NCBI GenBank assembly: GCA_965153355.1
Contig: OZ231127.1
Coordinates: forward strand, 3,534,001 to 3,598,000
DNA from: Flaccisagitta enflata
Taxonomy: Eukaryota > Chaetognatha > Sagittoidea > Aphragmophora
Direction: 5' to 3'
DNA: 64,000 bases
In this document: positions 1 to 10,703 of the stretch, one piece after another
Layout: the number at the start of each line of letters is the position of its first letter
How positions within the stretch are numbered: position 1 is the first letter of the stretch
Translations under genes and position numbers: made by a program
Notes under the pieces: generated by a model
Databases searched by the model: none
Told to the model about the DNA's origin: nothing
Seen by the model: the letters and a program-made list of their open reading frames with translations, nothing else

Positions 1-546
1 CCCACACGCAACTGGGGTAGCCGTGTATCCGGCCTTGTTTTTTTACAATTTCAGTTAAGAGTGGTGTTTAGCATTGTGTAATCTTCAAACATTTAATTTC
101 CTCGCCTCCCATTCAGTAAGTGTCAGTTTCAGTATAGACTTTAACATATGAAAGTTGGACAACATTACTACTCCACACTATATAAAGGACAAGAGCCTTT
201 GGAGCTCTTAATGGTGTTTAATCCGGACCCATCACAACTATCCTTAAAAAATCTGAAAGAAACTTCCCTTTTCAGAATCTATCACAAGACTTTTCAAAAG
301 ATACGTATCATTTAGAAAAGTGTCACCAATTCCTGTCTAAACTTGAGATATGCAGACCACAAGAAAACACCTGATAAATATAGCGGACCGAAGGAGACCA
401 TATCCATCTGGGCACCTTCTCATACTCCCCATATACCAAAAATAGCAAGCAACTGAAACTCTCTCCTTCCTGAAACAACACTCTCAAAATATCTTATGTC
501 AACCCCAAATTCTCAAACTTAAAAACTGTAGTATTCATCCCATCTA

Positions 547-1134
547 CAGGGTGTATCATGCCAAATTAGATATAAGAAAACGATGGCATTCTGCTTCTAA
601 AAGTACAAAAATAATTATGAAAAAAGATTTAAAGAGCACATGAGCTCCGGTTTTTTGTGTAAAAATTTCATGGGTCTGGGTCAAAAATTGTGGCCACAAT
701 ATCAATTTGAAATAAATTGAGCATTTAGAGGAGAAGCACTTTGAACATGATTTTGATTCTGAATTTTTTTTTGAATTGCTCTCATTTCTAAACGACTTAA
801 GTTACAGATGCCAGATTGGTCCCAAATTAAAGCTTATCAAATTTTCTTTAATTTGAGACCAATCTGGCAAATGTGGCTCAAGCTGTTTAGAAATGAGAGC
901 AATTCAAAGAAAAGCTTTCAGCATCACAATCATATCCAAAAAGCTTCTCCTCTAAATGCTCAGTTCACTTCAAATTAATGTTGTGGCTAGAATATTTGAC
1001 CCAGACTCATAAAATTTTTACACAAAAAACCGGAGCTTGTATGCTCTTTGAATCTTTTTTTCAGATCTATTTTTGCACTTTTAAAAGCAGAATGCCATCG
1101 TTTTCTTATATCTAATTTGGCAGGATATACCCTG
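547..1134. mobile_element. TA-flanked foldback element
   Basis: CAGGGTGTATCATGCCAAAT and inverted ATTTGGCAGGATATACCCTG, TA outside both. Arms pair along nearly the full 588 bp; centre ACAGATGCCAGATTGGTCCC and inverse. The flanks 46-544 and 1137-1362 show no gene. Confidence 0.92.
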
Positions 1135-1362
1135 TATACTTTTCAAATCTTTTTTAAAATGCCCATGTAAAGAGCACGATAATTATTTAAACACAAACAT
1201 TTTCGTTTTACCCACATGTTGAAAGGATAACTGTGAAGAGTCGCTATCAAACTCTAGTTAGAGCTCCTGACGATCTTGTCCTTATCTTAGTTTGGTTTAA
1301 TAGCAATGTTGTCCATTACACAATACACAATGTATCACACATATTGCCCTCTTCTGAATCAG

Positions 1363-1587
1363 TGGAAATTTCCAAACCGCTTAAATTCCAAGAAGGGACG
1401 CCAGGAGCCAGCTCTTCCTACAGTCAATATCACGGCCCCGCAAGTGCCTTTGATTTTACAAATGCAAAAACATACAACTATTGGACGGCTTCAGATGTTG
1501 GTGCTTTACCTTCGGTGGTATGGTACTGTTGGAAAGCTCCAAGAATCATTATCAAGATCGGATTTACCTCCAGATTGGATTGCGCAT
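1363..1587 (+). CDS. Discoidin-like (F5/8 type C) gene, penultimate exon
   Basis: Plus-strand exon between an acceptor (..GAATCAG, AG at 1361-1362) and a donor (GTATGT at 1588). It encodes the first half of a galactose-binding/discoidin-like domain. Visible features are the family-like run ASAFDF..TYNYWTASD, the hydrophobic strand with paired Trp (VVWYCWKAPRIIIKIGFTSR), and a Gly-Ala-Ser-Ser-Ser stretch near the start. The exon begins in phase 1, so at least one upstream exon carries the start codon; I did not find it in the first 1.36 kb and it may lie left of the window. The exon joins in frame to 2174-2436 through a split Cys codon. Family assignment rests on motif recognition; the ligand is unknown. 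Confidence 0.68.
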
Positions 1588-1753
1588 GTATGTACAAGTC
1601 ATTGGGTAGGGGGTGACGGGGTACTATATAGGTCACCGGGGTTAACATGGACTGCGTTTCAAAAGGGGCTGTTTCCATGACTGTGACAGTTGGGCATTGA
1701 TTTTTGATGGCCAAGTTAAAATAATTGGGTGAAGCCAGTCAAGCCTCTAACTG

Positions 1754-1931
1754 AACAAGGCCGGATACACGGCCATCAGTTGCGGACGGGTGGGCAGGGG
1801 CGGAAATGCGTGTTTTCCCACTTTTCGACTCGATGGTTGCGGACGGCCGACCGACGGACCGACCGACGGACCGACCGACCGACCGACCGACCGACAAAGC
1901 CTCTTATAGGGTTGCGTGTCCACAACTAAAA
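1754..1931 (+). mobile_element. GGAC-core hairpin element, subtype B
   Basis: AACAAGGCCGGATACACGGCC start, GGCGGAAATGCGTGTTTTCCC, (GACC)n core, GTTGCGTGTCCACAACTAAAAA end; in the discoidin-gene intron. A second GGAC element of subtype D lies at 1940-2150, and a subtype B tail at 1-45. Confidence 0.88.
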
Positions 1932-2173
1932 ACCTATAAAGCCACATGTTTACGGCTGCCCTAGGGACATGAGCGTAGGGCAGATGTTAACCCATGAACT
2001 TGGACTGATGCGTGATGTTGTGCCTGTTATTGACATAAAAAGCCAATTGCGACCGATCGATGGACAAACGGACAGACCGACCATTGAATCGAGTTTGACT
2101 GACAGTCGGACCAACCGAAACGGAACAAATGACGAAGTCAACCGATTATGAATCATGATATTCACGTCAACAG

Positions 2174-2436
2174 GTTACGAGCGCAGCCCAAAGACGTTCA
2201 CCATCGTGGCTTCCAATGAGGGGCGTACAAACGCCAATTGGACTTCCTTATACCACGTCAACGATGCTGGATTCACTCCAGGCTCTCAAGCTCAGTTCAA
2301 GTCTTGGCAAATTCCAGCTCATGCGCGAAAACCGTTTCTGTGTTATGGCATTCATATCGACGCTATCATGGTTGTGAAAGGGGATTCCAAGCCTATCGTG
2401 ACCAGGATGATGATGTGGGAACTGGGAAAGAATTAA
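2174..2436 (+). CDS. Discoidin-like (F5/8 type C) gene, last exon
   Basis: The terminal exon starts after the acceptor CAACAG (2168-2173) and ends at TAA 2434-2436. It encodes the second half of the discoidin-like fold: SPKTFTIVASNEG, a W..L..V.DAGF.PG segment, SWQIP, and RKPFLCYGIHI near the end. These are typical positions for the last beta strands of F5/8C-like domains. The protein ends about 25 residues later, so this domain is at the C-terminus. The intervening intron (1588-2173) holds two GGAC-core repeat elements. The locus is opposite in strand to ADGRV1 and would lie in one of its introns if that gene continues left. Domain identity is fairly secure; the protein's role is not known. 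Confidence 0.7.
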
Positions 2437-2446
2437 CCATAGCGTC

Positions 2447-2452
2447 AATAAA
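2447..2452 (+). terminator. Polyadenylation signal AATAAA
   Basis: A canonical AATAAA lies 10 bp after the stop codon of the discoidin-like gene. Being this close suggests a very short 3' UTR. Confidence 0.5.
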
Positions 2453-2779
2453 ACTGGCCGTGTTTCTGGTTCTTACTTTATTATTCATGCTTGAGAAAAC
2501 TACACCTCAACAAGCTGTGCAGGACTATCTGGCCTCATGTTTCTGTCCTGTAAGTAGGACCCGTAGACGTGAAAGTCCAATTGATTAGCAAATAGTAGCA
2601 TTTTTTTTAAATACTGAGAGTGAATGAATGAATGGATGAATTTAATCAACGAAGATAAACAAATTACAATCACTGTTTTATGTAAAACTTTTTGAATGAA
2701 AAATGGAGGATGCACTTTAACTATACCATGACTTATGCAATTTATGTTCTTTTCAATAAAATACCAATGAGGCAAAAAA

Positions 2780-2925
2780 TTGTCACGTTTGGACGAAGCT
2801 TTAGTTTGGGCATATACCGGCAGTAATAGTCGCCCTAACGCCAGCCCTTTCCCTAACCCTAACACTAAAACCATCCCCTAAGGCCTAATCCATCCCTTAC
2901 CTCACCCTTAACCCTAATTAAAAAG
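2780..2925. repeat. Degenerate CCCTAA-rich dispersed repeat
   Basis: Contains scattered CCCTAACCCTAA and CCTTAACCCTAATT. It has a flank (CGTTTGGACGAAGCTTTA) related to the flanks of the two larger TTAGGG-containing repeats at 37.5 and 45.2 kb, in opposite orientation. It looks like a decayed third copy. Confidence 0.5.
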
Positions 2926-2974
2926 CCGCTTTAAAAAACGGAACCTCCCTCGAATGGCCATCCACGCGCCTCTT

Positions 2975-3293
2975 GTTGTTGTTGTTGTTGCCACTTGGGA
3001 GGAGTGGAAGTTTCCCATACTTTCGTACAGTAAGGGGCGTTCTGCCTGCCAACGCAGTTACGCAGATCCACCATTCGAGGCGCCCCTGTCCGGATCCATT
3101 GTTACCCTCCCTTCCTCCCTTCCAACACTACCCTCTAGCTTGCTGTTATTACTGGATGCACCAGGCAACCCCTCCTAGAGCCTGATCGCATGGTTGAGAA
3201 TTCCAACCTCCATTGGAAAGCTCGCCCAATGCAGGATTAGAACTCGTGACCCAGAGGCGAGCGCACACGCTACCTCTGAGCTATCCCCCCCCT
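2975..3293 (-). mobile_element. tRNA-derived SINE with AAC tail
   Basis: On the minus strand the 5' end has a tRNA-like head with an A box (TAGCTCAGAGG) and a B box-like GAGTTCTAATCC. The 3' end is an AAC-repeat tail (2975-2990 on plus reads GTT repeats). A nearly exact 12-bp duplication, CACGCGCCTCTT (2963-2974) and CACGCACCTCTT (3294-3305), flanks it. Head, tail and target duplication together make this a SINE rather than a tRNA gene. Confidence 0.8.
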
Positions 3294-3417
3294 CACGCAC
3301 CTCTTAGGCGCCAGGGGCAACAACAACTTAATAAACAAAAGACGTTGAATATTTTGTGGAGACGACGAATGGTCCTGGTGCCTTTCTTCTCTGTCATTTA
3401 GCTTTGATTCCACTAAC

Positions 3418-3577
3418 CTGTCGTTCATTCGGCTTGAAAGTAAGAACTCCTCTTCCATTGTAGAATTGTTCATCTCCTTTGGGTTCGATTTTATATTGGA
3501 CTTTTCTGGTGACAAACGCGCCGCCGCTTCGCTCAACCACGAATGTCAAAGTAGCGCCCTCTTCAGAAACCGTGTAC
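3418..3577 (-). CDS. ADGRV1: ADGRV1 exon 13: start of Calx-beta domain 7
   Basis: Read on the minus strand, the exon runs from an acceptor (AAAAG at the right end) to a donor GTTAGT at the left. It joins exon 12 in phase 2 through a split Ser codon. It encodes YTVSEEGATLTFVVERSGG, then a KVQYKIEP strand, and ends GVLTFKPNERQ, the classic first half of a Calx-beta domain. It matches the corresponding human ADGRV1 segment nearly position for position, including the FY.G.GVLEFKPGER motif. The next exon, which should carry the acidic DD.PE half, was not found before the window edge, so the gene is incomplete here. A TA-flanked inverted-repeat element begins about 24 bp upstream of the acceptor. 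Confidence 0.9.
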
Positions 3578-3602
3578 CTTTTGTTTTGAAAAAAGAATCA
3601 TA

Positions 3603-4027
3603 CACTTTTTTTTATAAGAACCTAGTTTATAAGAACATCAAGGCTTCAAATAGCCCAAAAATTAAGAACATCTTAAGAACATACAAAAGCTTCATATCTT
3701 GTCCTTGAGGAAAAAATTTCGCTATAGGTTATTTTTGAAAAATATTAAAAAAATACTTGAATTTTAGTATAAGTAAGATAATATCTTATAATTTTTAAGA
3801 TAAATACTATAACAATATCCTCAGACATTTAAGTTTAGCATTTGTTTCAACAGTATTTGACAAAAATATTTTTAGTATGATCGAGTAATAATATATTATC
3901 AGGTTTCTTATAGTTTATGCAGTATTATAAATTAAGAACGCTCTAAGAACGTTGAAGGCTTCCTTTAGTTTTAAAAATAAGAACATGAAGCCTTCGAAAA
4001 AAATGACGTTCTTATAAAAAAAAAATC
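3603..4027. mobile_element. TIR element (CACTTTTT..ATAAGAAC type)
   Basis: Begins TACACTTTTTTTTATAAGAAC and ends with the inverted GTTCTTATAAAAAA, with inner subterminal AAGAAC repeats. It is related to the elements at 36662-37090, 44837-45857 and 58740-59672. The right end is decayed. It sits in ADGRV1 intron 12 just upstream of exon 13. Confidence 0.6.
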
Positions 4028-4118
4028 ATAGATTAATTCACAAATGTCATCGCAAAAATGGCACAACTGACATTTAGAAAACCATAAAATGAAGGGGACA
4101 AAGTGGGAGTAAACTTGA

Positions 4119-4300
4119 CACGGCCGGATACACAGCCAATCCGTAGTCACCTACGGGTGGGCGGCGGCAGGAATGCAGATGGGCAGGGGCAGTACATGGG
4201 GAGGGGGGGCTGATATTAAGCTAGCCATGTGTGAAGACGCTCTGAAATCATTATTTCAGCCAATTTTGCTGACCGACACAGCCACGTTAGTAAAGAATCA
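4119..4300 (+). mobile_element. Partial GGAC-core hairpin element (subtype B)
   Basis: Begins with GGCCGGATACACAGCC and the CGGGTGGGCGG segment typical of subtype B. It ends near GACCGACACAGCC and lacks the standard 3' hairpin, so it is a truncated copy in ADGRV1 intron 12. Confidence 0.5.
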
Positions 4301-4323
4301 CGTGGCACACAAAGACTACTTAC

Positions 4324-4509
4324 GATTGTAGTAAGTCTGCTGAGAATTGAAAATTTCCTCCTGGATTGTCATTCTCCAAAATGCGGAGGATTTTGTCGGC
4401 GGCCGATTTTCGGATTTTCTGATTTTCCGGCGAAACCGAATCCAAACGCAATAAAATGTCTTCGTCAGTTTCAGGCAAAGAGTCGGACAACACCTCAATG
4501 TTGATGTAT
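4324..4509 (-). CDS. ADGRV1: ADGRV1 exon 12: end of Calx-beta domain 6
   Basis: Minus-strand exon from acceptor CTTACAG to donor GTAAGTAG. It joins exon 11 (split Ala codon, STA/YINIEV) and exon 13 in frame. It encodes the second half of Calx-beta 6: YINIEVLSDSLPETDEDI carries the acidic SD.LPE.DE calcium-site motif, then ILRLDSV and the closing strand ILENDNPGG. The next domain starts with FQFSADLLQ. The order agrees with the human protein (DDIPEMNET...LIILENDDPGGVFEF). This is the only copy with a donor; the 12 repeats immediately upstream (4510-6110) reproduce only the acceptor and the first ~73 bp. Confidence 0.92.
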
Positions 4510-6110
4510 CTGTAAGAAATGAGATGATAAGTGAATGATAAGTGAATGATTAATGAACGATTAATGAGTGATTAGTGAATCCAAACGCAATAAAATGTCT
4601 TCGTCAGTTTCAGGCAAAGAGTCGGACAAAACAACGATGTTGATGTATCTGTAAGAAATGAGATGATAAGTGAATGATTAATGAACGATTAATGAGTGAT
4701 TAGTGAATCCAAACGCAATAAAATGTCCTCGTCAGTTTCAGGCAAAGAGTCGGACAAAACCTCAATGTTGATGTATCTGTAAGAAATGAGATGATAAGTG
4801 AATGATTGGTGAATGATTTTTGAATGATTAGTGAATCCAAACGCAATAAAATGTCCTCGTCAGTTTCAGGCAAAGAGTCGGACAAAACAACGATGTTGAT
4901 GTATCTGTAAGAAATGAGATGATAAGTGAATGATTAGTGAATGATTTTTGAATGATTAGTGAATCCAAACGCAATAAAATGTCCTCGTCAGTTTCAGGCA
5001 AAGAGTCGGACAAAACAACGATGTTGATGTATCTGTAAGAAATGAGAGGATTGGTGAATGATAAGTGAATGATTAATGAACGATTAATGAGTGATTAGTG
5101 AATCCAAACGCAATAAAATGTCCTCGTCAGTTTCAGGCAAAGAGTCGGACAAAACCTCGATGTTGATGTATCTGTCAGAAATGAGATGATTAGTGAATGA
5201 TAAATGAATGATTAATGAACGATTAATGAGTGATTAGTGAATCCAAACGCAATAAAATGTCTTCGTCAGTTTCAGGCAAAGAGTCGGACAAAACAACGAT
5301 GTTGATGTATCTGTAAGAAATGAGAGGATTAGAGAATGATTAGTGAATGATTTTTGAAAGATTAGAGAATCCAAACGCAATAAAATGTCCTCGTCAGTTT
5401 CAGGCAAAGAGTCGGACAAAACAACGATGTTGATGTATCTGTAAGAAATGAGATGATAAGTGAATGATTGGTGAATGATTTTTGAATGATTAGTGAATCC
5501 AAACGCAATAAAATGTCCTCGTCAGTTTCAGGCAAAGAGTCGGACAAAACCTCAATGTTGATGTATCTGTAAGAAATGAGATGATAAGTGAATGATTGGT
5601 GAATGATTTTTGAATGATTAGTGAATCCAAACGCAATAAAATGTCCTCATCAATTTCAGGCAAAGAGTCGGACAAAACCTCAATGTTGATGTATCTGTAA
5701 GAAATGAGATGATAAGTGAATGATTAGTGAATGATTAATGAACAATTCATGAGTGATTAGTGAATCCAAATGCAATAAAATGTCCTCGTCAGTTTCAGGC
5801 AAAGAGTCGGACAAAACAACGATGTTAATGTATCTGTAAGAAATGAGATGATAAGTGAATGATTGGTGAATGATTTTTGAATGATTAGTGAATCCAAACG
5901 CAATAAAATGTCCTCGTCAGTTTCAGGCAAAATGTCGGACAAAACAACGATGTTGATGTATCTGTAAGAAACGGGAGGATTAGAGAATGATAAGTGAATG
6001 ATTAATGAACGATTAATGAGTGATTAGTGAATCCAAACGCAATAAAATGTCCTCTTCAGTTTCAGGCAATGAAATGGACAGGACCTCGATGTTGATGTAC
6101 CTGAAAGACA
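4510..6110 (-). repeat. Tandem array of 12 exon-12 5' fragments
   Basis: A unit of about 128-139 bp is repeated 12 times. Each unit contains, on the minus strand, the acceptor TTTCTTACAG, the first ~73 bp of ADGRV1 exon 12 (reading YIN..LSDSLPETDEDILLRLDS) and an AT-rich spacer of ATGATTAGTGA-type words. The shared CCAAACGCAATAAAATG motif occurs near 4578, 4707, 4835, 4963, 5101, 5240, 5369, 5497, 5625, 5763, 5891 and 6030, besides the real exon at 4439. None contains the exon's 3' half or donor. One copy has CTGACAG instead of CTTACAG. Confidence 0.93.
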
Positions 6111-6189
6111 TAAGAAGCATGAATAAGAAACAGTAATGATGAAGATTATGATAAATTGATGGTGATGAAGATGATAAAGATTGATAATG

Positions 6190-6196
6190 ATGATTA

Positions 6197-6247
<51 letters not shown>
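6190..6247. repeat. GAT trinucleotide repeat
   Basis: A nearly pure ATG/GAT run just beyond the last exon-12 fragment. Confidence 0.9.
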
Positions 6248-6519
6248 AAAGAATTGTATGTATTTTGACCTTAGAGAGGAGAAAGGAGACAATATCAAGG
6301 AATGATTATTGCAGAGGAGTAAATAGCCTAGCTAGCCACAATAGGATCAGCCGAGAATACAACCTACAGATTGACCAACCAAAATGGCCAAAAAAAGACA
6401 GAATCTTAAATGAGATGAGAAATTACTGTCTACTGTCTACTCTTCGTAGTTGTAGACGGGGGTCATTAACCCTCATTTATCTTTATGCAAAGAACTCCTT
6501 CTATGCTTAAGGTCGACAA

Positions 6520-6765
6520 TTTGTGCTACGCGACTACACCCCTCCCCCCCTTTTTTTGTTCGTCCATCTGTCTATCGGTCTCTCTGTCCGTCACACTTTA
6601 CTTTTTTTTTTGTTTCTGATTTTCTTCCTTACACCTCACTGCTCCTGCCCACATGGTTCCGTCACCTATACTATGGCCCCTACCCACGGTAGACGTGTAA
6701 AAACACGCATTTCCGCCCCCCTTCCGTCCGCTTCGATATTGTAACCCCGCGTTGCTTGTTTTTAC
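6520..6765 (-). mobile_element. GGAC-core hairpin element, subtype B, degenerate
   Basis: Reading inward from the left: GTGCTACGCGACTACACC (the rc of the 3' hairpin end), TCGTCCATCTGTC/GTCTCTCTGTCC core, TCACACTTTACTTTTTT, then CTGCCCAC...GCGTTGCTTGTTTTT. The same order of blocks is seen in better copies at 11816 and 20609. Confidence 0.6.
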
Positions 6766-6879
6766 AATATTTGACCTCAACCTGTCTTTTGTCCTTAACT
6801 TTCAAATTCAGCGTCTAATTTTGGTGTCATTAAACTTTTGACGTTCGGCGCCAGTTGGAGGGAGATGACAATGTGATTG

Positions 6880-7250
6880 ATGAACAACAAGTCCGAACGG
6901 GCGACGATGCGTTCAGACTGTGCCTTTGTTTTGAATTTGGAGCTAAACATGTGAACTGTATGGTCTGATGAACAACAAGTCCGAACGGGCCACGATGCGT
7001 TCAGACTGTGCCTTTGTTTTGAATTTGGGGCTAAACATGTGAACTGTATGGTCTATGGAGAGACAGATGGTCGAACAGACTTTTGAAAAAAACGTTTGGC
7101 CATCATTTGATTCAGTATAGGACCAATGGACCATTCACCACTAGGCGGACCATCAGACAGACTGATGGACGGATGGACCGATGGATGTACGAATGGCCAG
7201 ACTCTCATATAGAGGTGCGTTTCTGACGGACCCATGACAAAATCGAACCT
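6880..7250 (+). mobile_element. GGAC-core element, subtype D, with 78-bp internal duplication
   Basis: GATGAACAACAAGTCCGAACGGG...GAACTGTATGGTCT is duplicated (around 6880-6965 and 6967-7055). It is followed by GAGAGACAGATGG, GGACC/GACGGA words and ACTCTCATATAGAGGTGCGTTTCTGACGG, as in the copy at 12458-12762. Confidence 0.6.
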
Positions 7251-8835
7251 TGTGTTTTAAAGAAAAGATACACATCATAGTGGTTCTGGTCCTTTTTCCG
7301 AGAGTATTCTCGATACAAACGCGTGGATATGGATGCGTCAAAGGTTAATTCCGCGCATCGGGGTCCGTCCAAGAAACCCTGACTTTCCACCATTGTAGAA
7401 GTGTCATCGCTTCTGCTGCTGCATTGAATAAGGTCACAAAGGTTGGGTAACATACCCAACTACCTGGTGCGCCATACCAAACCAATTTTTACTCCTCCAC
7501 TTGCCCCTATGGGGTCCCAAACGGGGGTAGAAGGGCCTTTTTTGGCCTGTCCCGATTTTGTCCCTGTAAGCAAAACGTTAGTTTCAGCAATCAAAAAATG
7601 TCAAGCTGAGTCATCCCATAGCTTGTAAGCCATCTCTATCCATCCATTGATATGTGCAAAAAATTTGAACTCAATAACTCAACTGTAAGACAAAAAAAAA
7701 TGACTTTAAATTATAATTCTCTTCCCCTTCATTTTTCTGTCATTTTTTTCTCAAAATGAGATAAGCCAACAGTTTTTTTTGTAAGCCTATGATTGTTCAA
7801 ACATTAAGAATTTTTTCTTTTGTCATTGCATTAACAACTAGTTGAACGACATTTCCTCCAAATTTCAAGGATTTTTTCCATTTCATTTTGGAGAAATCAA
7901 CATTTTCCTAGAGCGTTACAATTCAAAGGTGCTCCTTGTTGGTGGTGTCACACTTGTGTCACACTATGATTCATACTCTGTCAAGGCATAGTAACATGAT
8001 AAACAGAAAATTCATCAACATGATGAGAAAGATGGTGAAATTCTGTACCTACTCCTAAAATTTCAAGTATTAACTCTAATTCGTTTGGTCACAATGAAAT
8101 TACAAAGTTGATCAGTACTGAAATAGGGAGTGAATTGTAACGCTCGCCGACGAAGCCTCATAGTTAATTCTTTGTTCCCACACAGCGCTTCTCACACAAA
8201 GGCGCGATGCTTTTGTGCCTCAATTTAGTAAAATTTCTTAAAATTCAAATTGGCTTATCCCAAAAACTATTTGAGCTAGCCCAACGAAATTTTGCATGGT
8301 TGTTACCAAGATCAAGAGGGTTCTTCACCTATATTCTGGTGTGTCTTAAAGAATGCCGAGGAGTCCAGACAGACCAACCAACCTACCAGAAAAAAAAATT
8401 GAAAAAACGGCATAACTTTTGAAATAATTATCCGATCTGGTTGAAATTTTGCATGAAGCTTCCGTTAAAGATGCCTCGTCACTGGCATGAAACAGAGCTT
8501 GGCAAAAAATTTTTTTCCTCCAACAGCCCACCCAGCCAGAAATGGTACTTATAGAGATTTTTTCAAAAAACTCAAATCTTTTTTTAAAAATTCAGAAACA
8601 TGATCATACATGATTGCTTGAACATATTCATCAAGAATTTGACGGACATATTGATTTCTTCAGTGTATCTAACTAAATCTATTATTAGTACATTTGCAAA
8701 AAAATGTGTAATTAGGCCTAATTTGTATGAATAATGAGCTCACGTAAGAAAATCCAAGTATCAATTCATACATGATATAAGGTTAGCTACATGATGATGT
8801 ATGGTTTTGTTCAATTTTCAACATTTTAAAATTGA
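7250..8835. other. No gene recognised
   Basis: AT-rich intronic sequence of ADGRV1 intron 11 with short open frames only. Two blocks (8240-8310 and 8400-8480) resemble each other loosely (GAAATTTTGCATG.. TACCAAGATCA / TTGAAATTTTGCATGAAGC). I see no exon, RNA gene or clear repeat boundary. Confidence 0.5.
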
Positions 8836-8949
8836 TGGATTTCACTCCGTCCACGGACTCTTTTCCATGACATTAACCCAAAGGTGGTTTCGTAAATTTC
8901 TTCTGTAGCTGACCGATATTAACGGAGACGACGTGAAAGATAACGAAGA

Positions 8950-8951
8950 CG

Positions 8952-9015
<64 letters not shown>

Positions 9016-9095
9016 AAATGACGATGATGACGACAACGACGACGAAGATGACGACGAAAATGACGATGATGACGACAACGACGACGACGGTACAA
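8950..9095. repeat. GAC/GAT trinucleotide repeat
   Basis: GACGAC run with GAA/GAT variants. It would read as poly-Asp on plus and poly-Ser/Val/Arg on minus. No supporting exon structure, so it is called a microsatellite. Confidence 0.9.
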
Positions 9096-9481
9096 AGATT
9101 GACATAAAAGTTCACCGGCACTTGAACTCAACCTCAGCTCTCCTTCATTTCCCTCTATCTCTTCTTGGATTCAGGTAAGACAAAAATGAATTAATAAAAG
9201 AAAATGATACATAAATAGGATCAAAAGCTTTTAAAAGAAAATGCCAAACGATCATTTATTGTTGGTTCTTCGGTCCGTCCGTCGGTCTCATATCATTTTT
9301 TCGGCATTATGGATTGTATGCATCCTCAAGCCTCATAATCGGGCCCTTTATTAGGCCTTAATGTACACTTTGATTCAATCGGAATTTTTGGCGAAATCTT
9401 TTTTAAAAAGTCGTCCACATGACAACAACTTCCTCTTTATCTCATTCTCACTTCTTTGTTCACAAAAATTCATTCTCTTTC

Positions 9482-9735
9482 TAAAGTTGTGGACACGCAA
9501 CTCTATAAGAGGCTCTGCCCGTCCGTCCGTTGGTCCATTGCTCCGTCCGTCGGTCCATCACGCTCGAGTTGAAAACGGAAAAAATGCGCATTTATGCAGT
9601 TGTTATTGTGTATGTGGGTGTGAGTGCATGACAGGAGGGGTTGGGCGTGGGGTTTGGGTTAGGCTGGGGTTGGACGACCCTGCCCACCCAACCGCAACGG
9701 TATTTTGACTCCGCGTCCCTTGTTTTTTTTCAGAA
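9482..9735 (-). mobile_element. GGAC-core hairpin element, subtype B
   Basis: Starts GTGGACACGCAACTCTATAAGAGGC, then GTCCGTCCGTTGGTCC core, CTGCCCACCCAACCGCAAC and CGTCCCTTGTTTT. This is the mirror of plus-oriented copies (AACAAGG ... CTCTTATAGAGTTGCGTGTCC). It lies just upstream of the protease-inhibitor gene. Confidence 0.6.
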
Positions 9736-9772
9736 CACCGGCTGGTTAAATCGAACACATACACGAAAAATT

Positions 9773-9847
9773 ATGGACCGCAAAGCCGTTTTGTGCCTGG
9801 CAATCTTTGCCATGGCTTGTATGATCGATACTTGCTCAGCCCAGTGG
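9773..9847 (+). CDS. Potato inhibitor I-type protease inhibitor, exon 1 (signal peptide)
   Basis: ATG at 9773 opens a 25-codon exon ending in CAGTGG before the donor GTAAGT (9848). It encodes a classic signal peptide: basic MDRK, a hydrophobic core (AVLCLAIFAMACMI), and a cleavage site after CSA. Mature protein would start QW. A possible 5' UTR acceptor (TTTTTTTTCAG) lies at 9723-9733, with a possible upstream donor GATTCAG/GTAAGA at 9177. A (GT)n microsatellite begins 8 bp into the intron. The full precursor is 90 residues over three exons. Confidence 0.88.
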
Positions 9848-9853
9848 GTAAGT

Positions 9854-9855
<2 letters not shown>

Positions 9856-9921
<66 letters not shown>

Positions 9922-9995
9922 TGTGTTTGAGCGTGTGTGTGTGTGTGTTTGTGCGTGTGTATGTGTGAGCGTGTGTGTGTGTGTGCGTGTGTGCG
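9856..9995. repeat. GT microsatellite at the inhibitor exon-1 donor
   Basis: Long GT run with few interruptions, starting 8 bp after the exon. Confidence 0.95.
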
Positions 9996-10090
9996 TGCGG
10001 GCGGTTGTGATTTTATGTGTTTCTATTTGTATAGATTTTTTTGTATGTTTGTGAGATACCTTATTTCATCATGTAGTCAGAATTACTACA

Positions 10091-10290
10091 TTTCATTCAT
10101 TCATTCATTTCATTCATTTCACTCATTTCACTCATTTCACTCATTTCACTCATTTCACTCATTTCACTCATTTCACTCATTTCACTCATTTCATTCATTT
10201 CATTCATTTCATTCATTTCATTCATTTCATTCATTTCATTCATTTCATTCATTTCATTCATTTCATTCATTTCATTCATTTCATTCGAAC
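10091..10290. repeat. CATTT/CATTTCACT pentanucleotide array at the exon-2 acceptor
   Basis: CATTTCATT and CATTTCACT repeats run to within about 8 bp of the acceptor GAACAG and so form the pyrimidine-rich tract of exon 2. Confidence 0.93.
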
Positions 10291-10292
10291 AG

Positions 10293-10376
10293 GAGTCTCG
10301 CACATGGACTGGAATGGTGGGAAAGGATCCTCAAGAAGTCAAGGCCCTCATCGAAGCTGAAGGCCAAGGATATGAG
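10293..10376 (+). CDS. Potato inhibitor I-type protease inhibitor, exon 2
   Basis: 84 bp, phase 0 on both sides, between acceptor GAACAG and donor GTAACA. It encodes W..MVGKDPQEVKALIE, the hallmark N-terminal segment of family I13 inhibitors (compare eglin c and barley CI-2: W.E.VGK....A...I), which forms the first strand and the helix of the fold. It ends QGYE, immediately before the V-x-V-x-P strand encoded by exon 3. Confidence 0.9.
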
Positions 10377-10703
10377 GTAACAAACCAAAGTGTCTTTGAC
10401 AAAGTTGATAAAGGGTGGAAATAAAAAAATAAGATTGTTTTAACGTTTGTCTCTTGATTGTTTGAAGAATGCATAAAAATCACATCTTTCTATACAAATA
10501 AACCAAAAAAGTTATGTCAATTGATGAAAATGTGTGTATTTGTTACTGTGTTCGGCCACAGCCGTTCCGTGTAAAAAAAGTTGGATTATTGAGCGCTTGC
10601 TAATGTTAGACTTATGGAGGCATTGAGTGGAAAACAAATTTAATTTTTTATACAATTCATGAAATTACATCTAACATTAATTCTGACCATCTGGTTCATG
10701 TTA

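Noticed and set aside
3230-3293. tRNA-like A and B boxes (also 34830-34894)
   Set aside because: Both are heads of SINEs with tails and target duplications; neither forms a complete tRNA gene.
4510-6110. CRISPR-like regular repeats (also 44011-44540)
   Set aside because: Units are contiguous tandem repeats without unique spacers, and the DNA is clearly eukaryotic.
8933-9178. Poly-Asp plus-strand frame ending at a donor-like CAG/GTAAGA
   Set aside because: Dominated by a GAC microsatellite. The donor may belong to a 5' UTR exon of the inhibitor gene, but coding is not supported.
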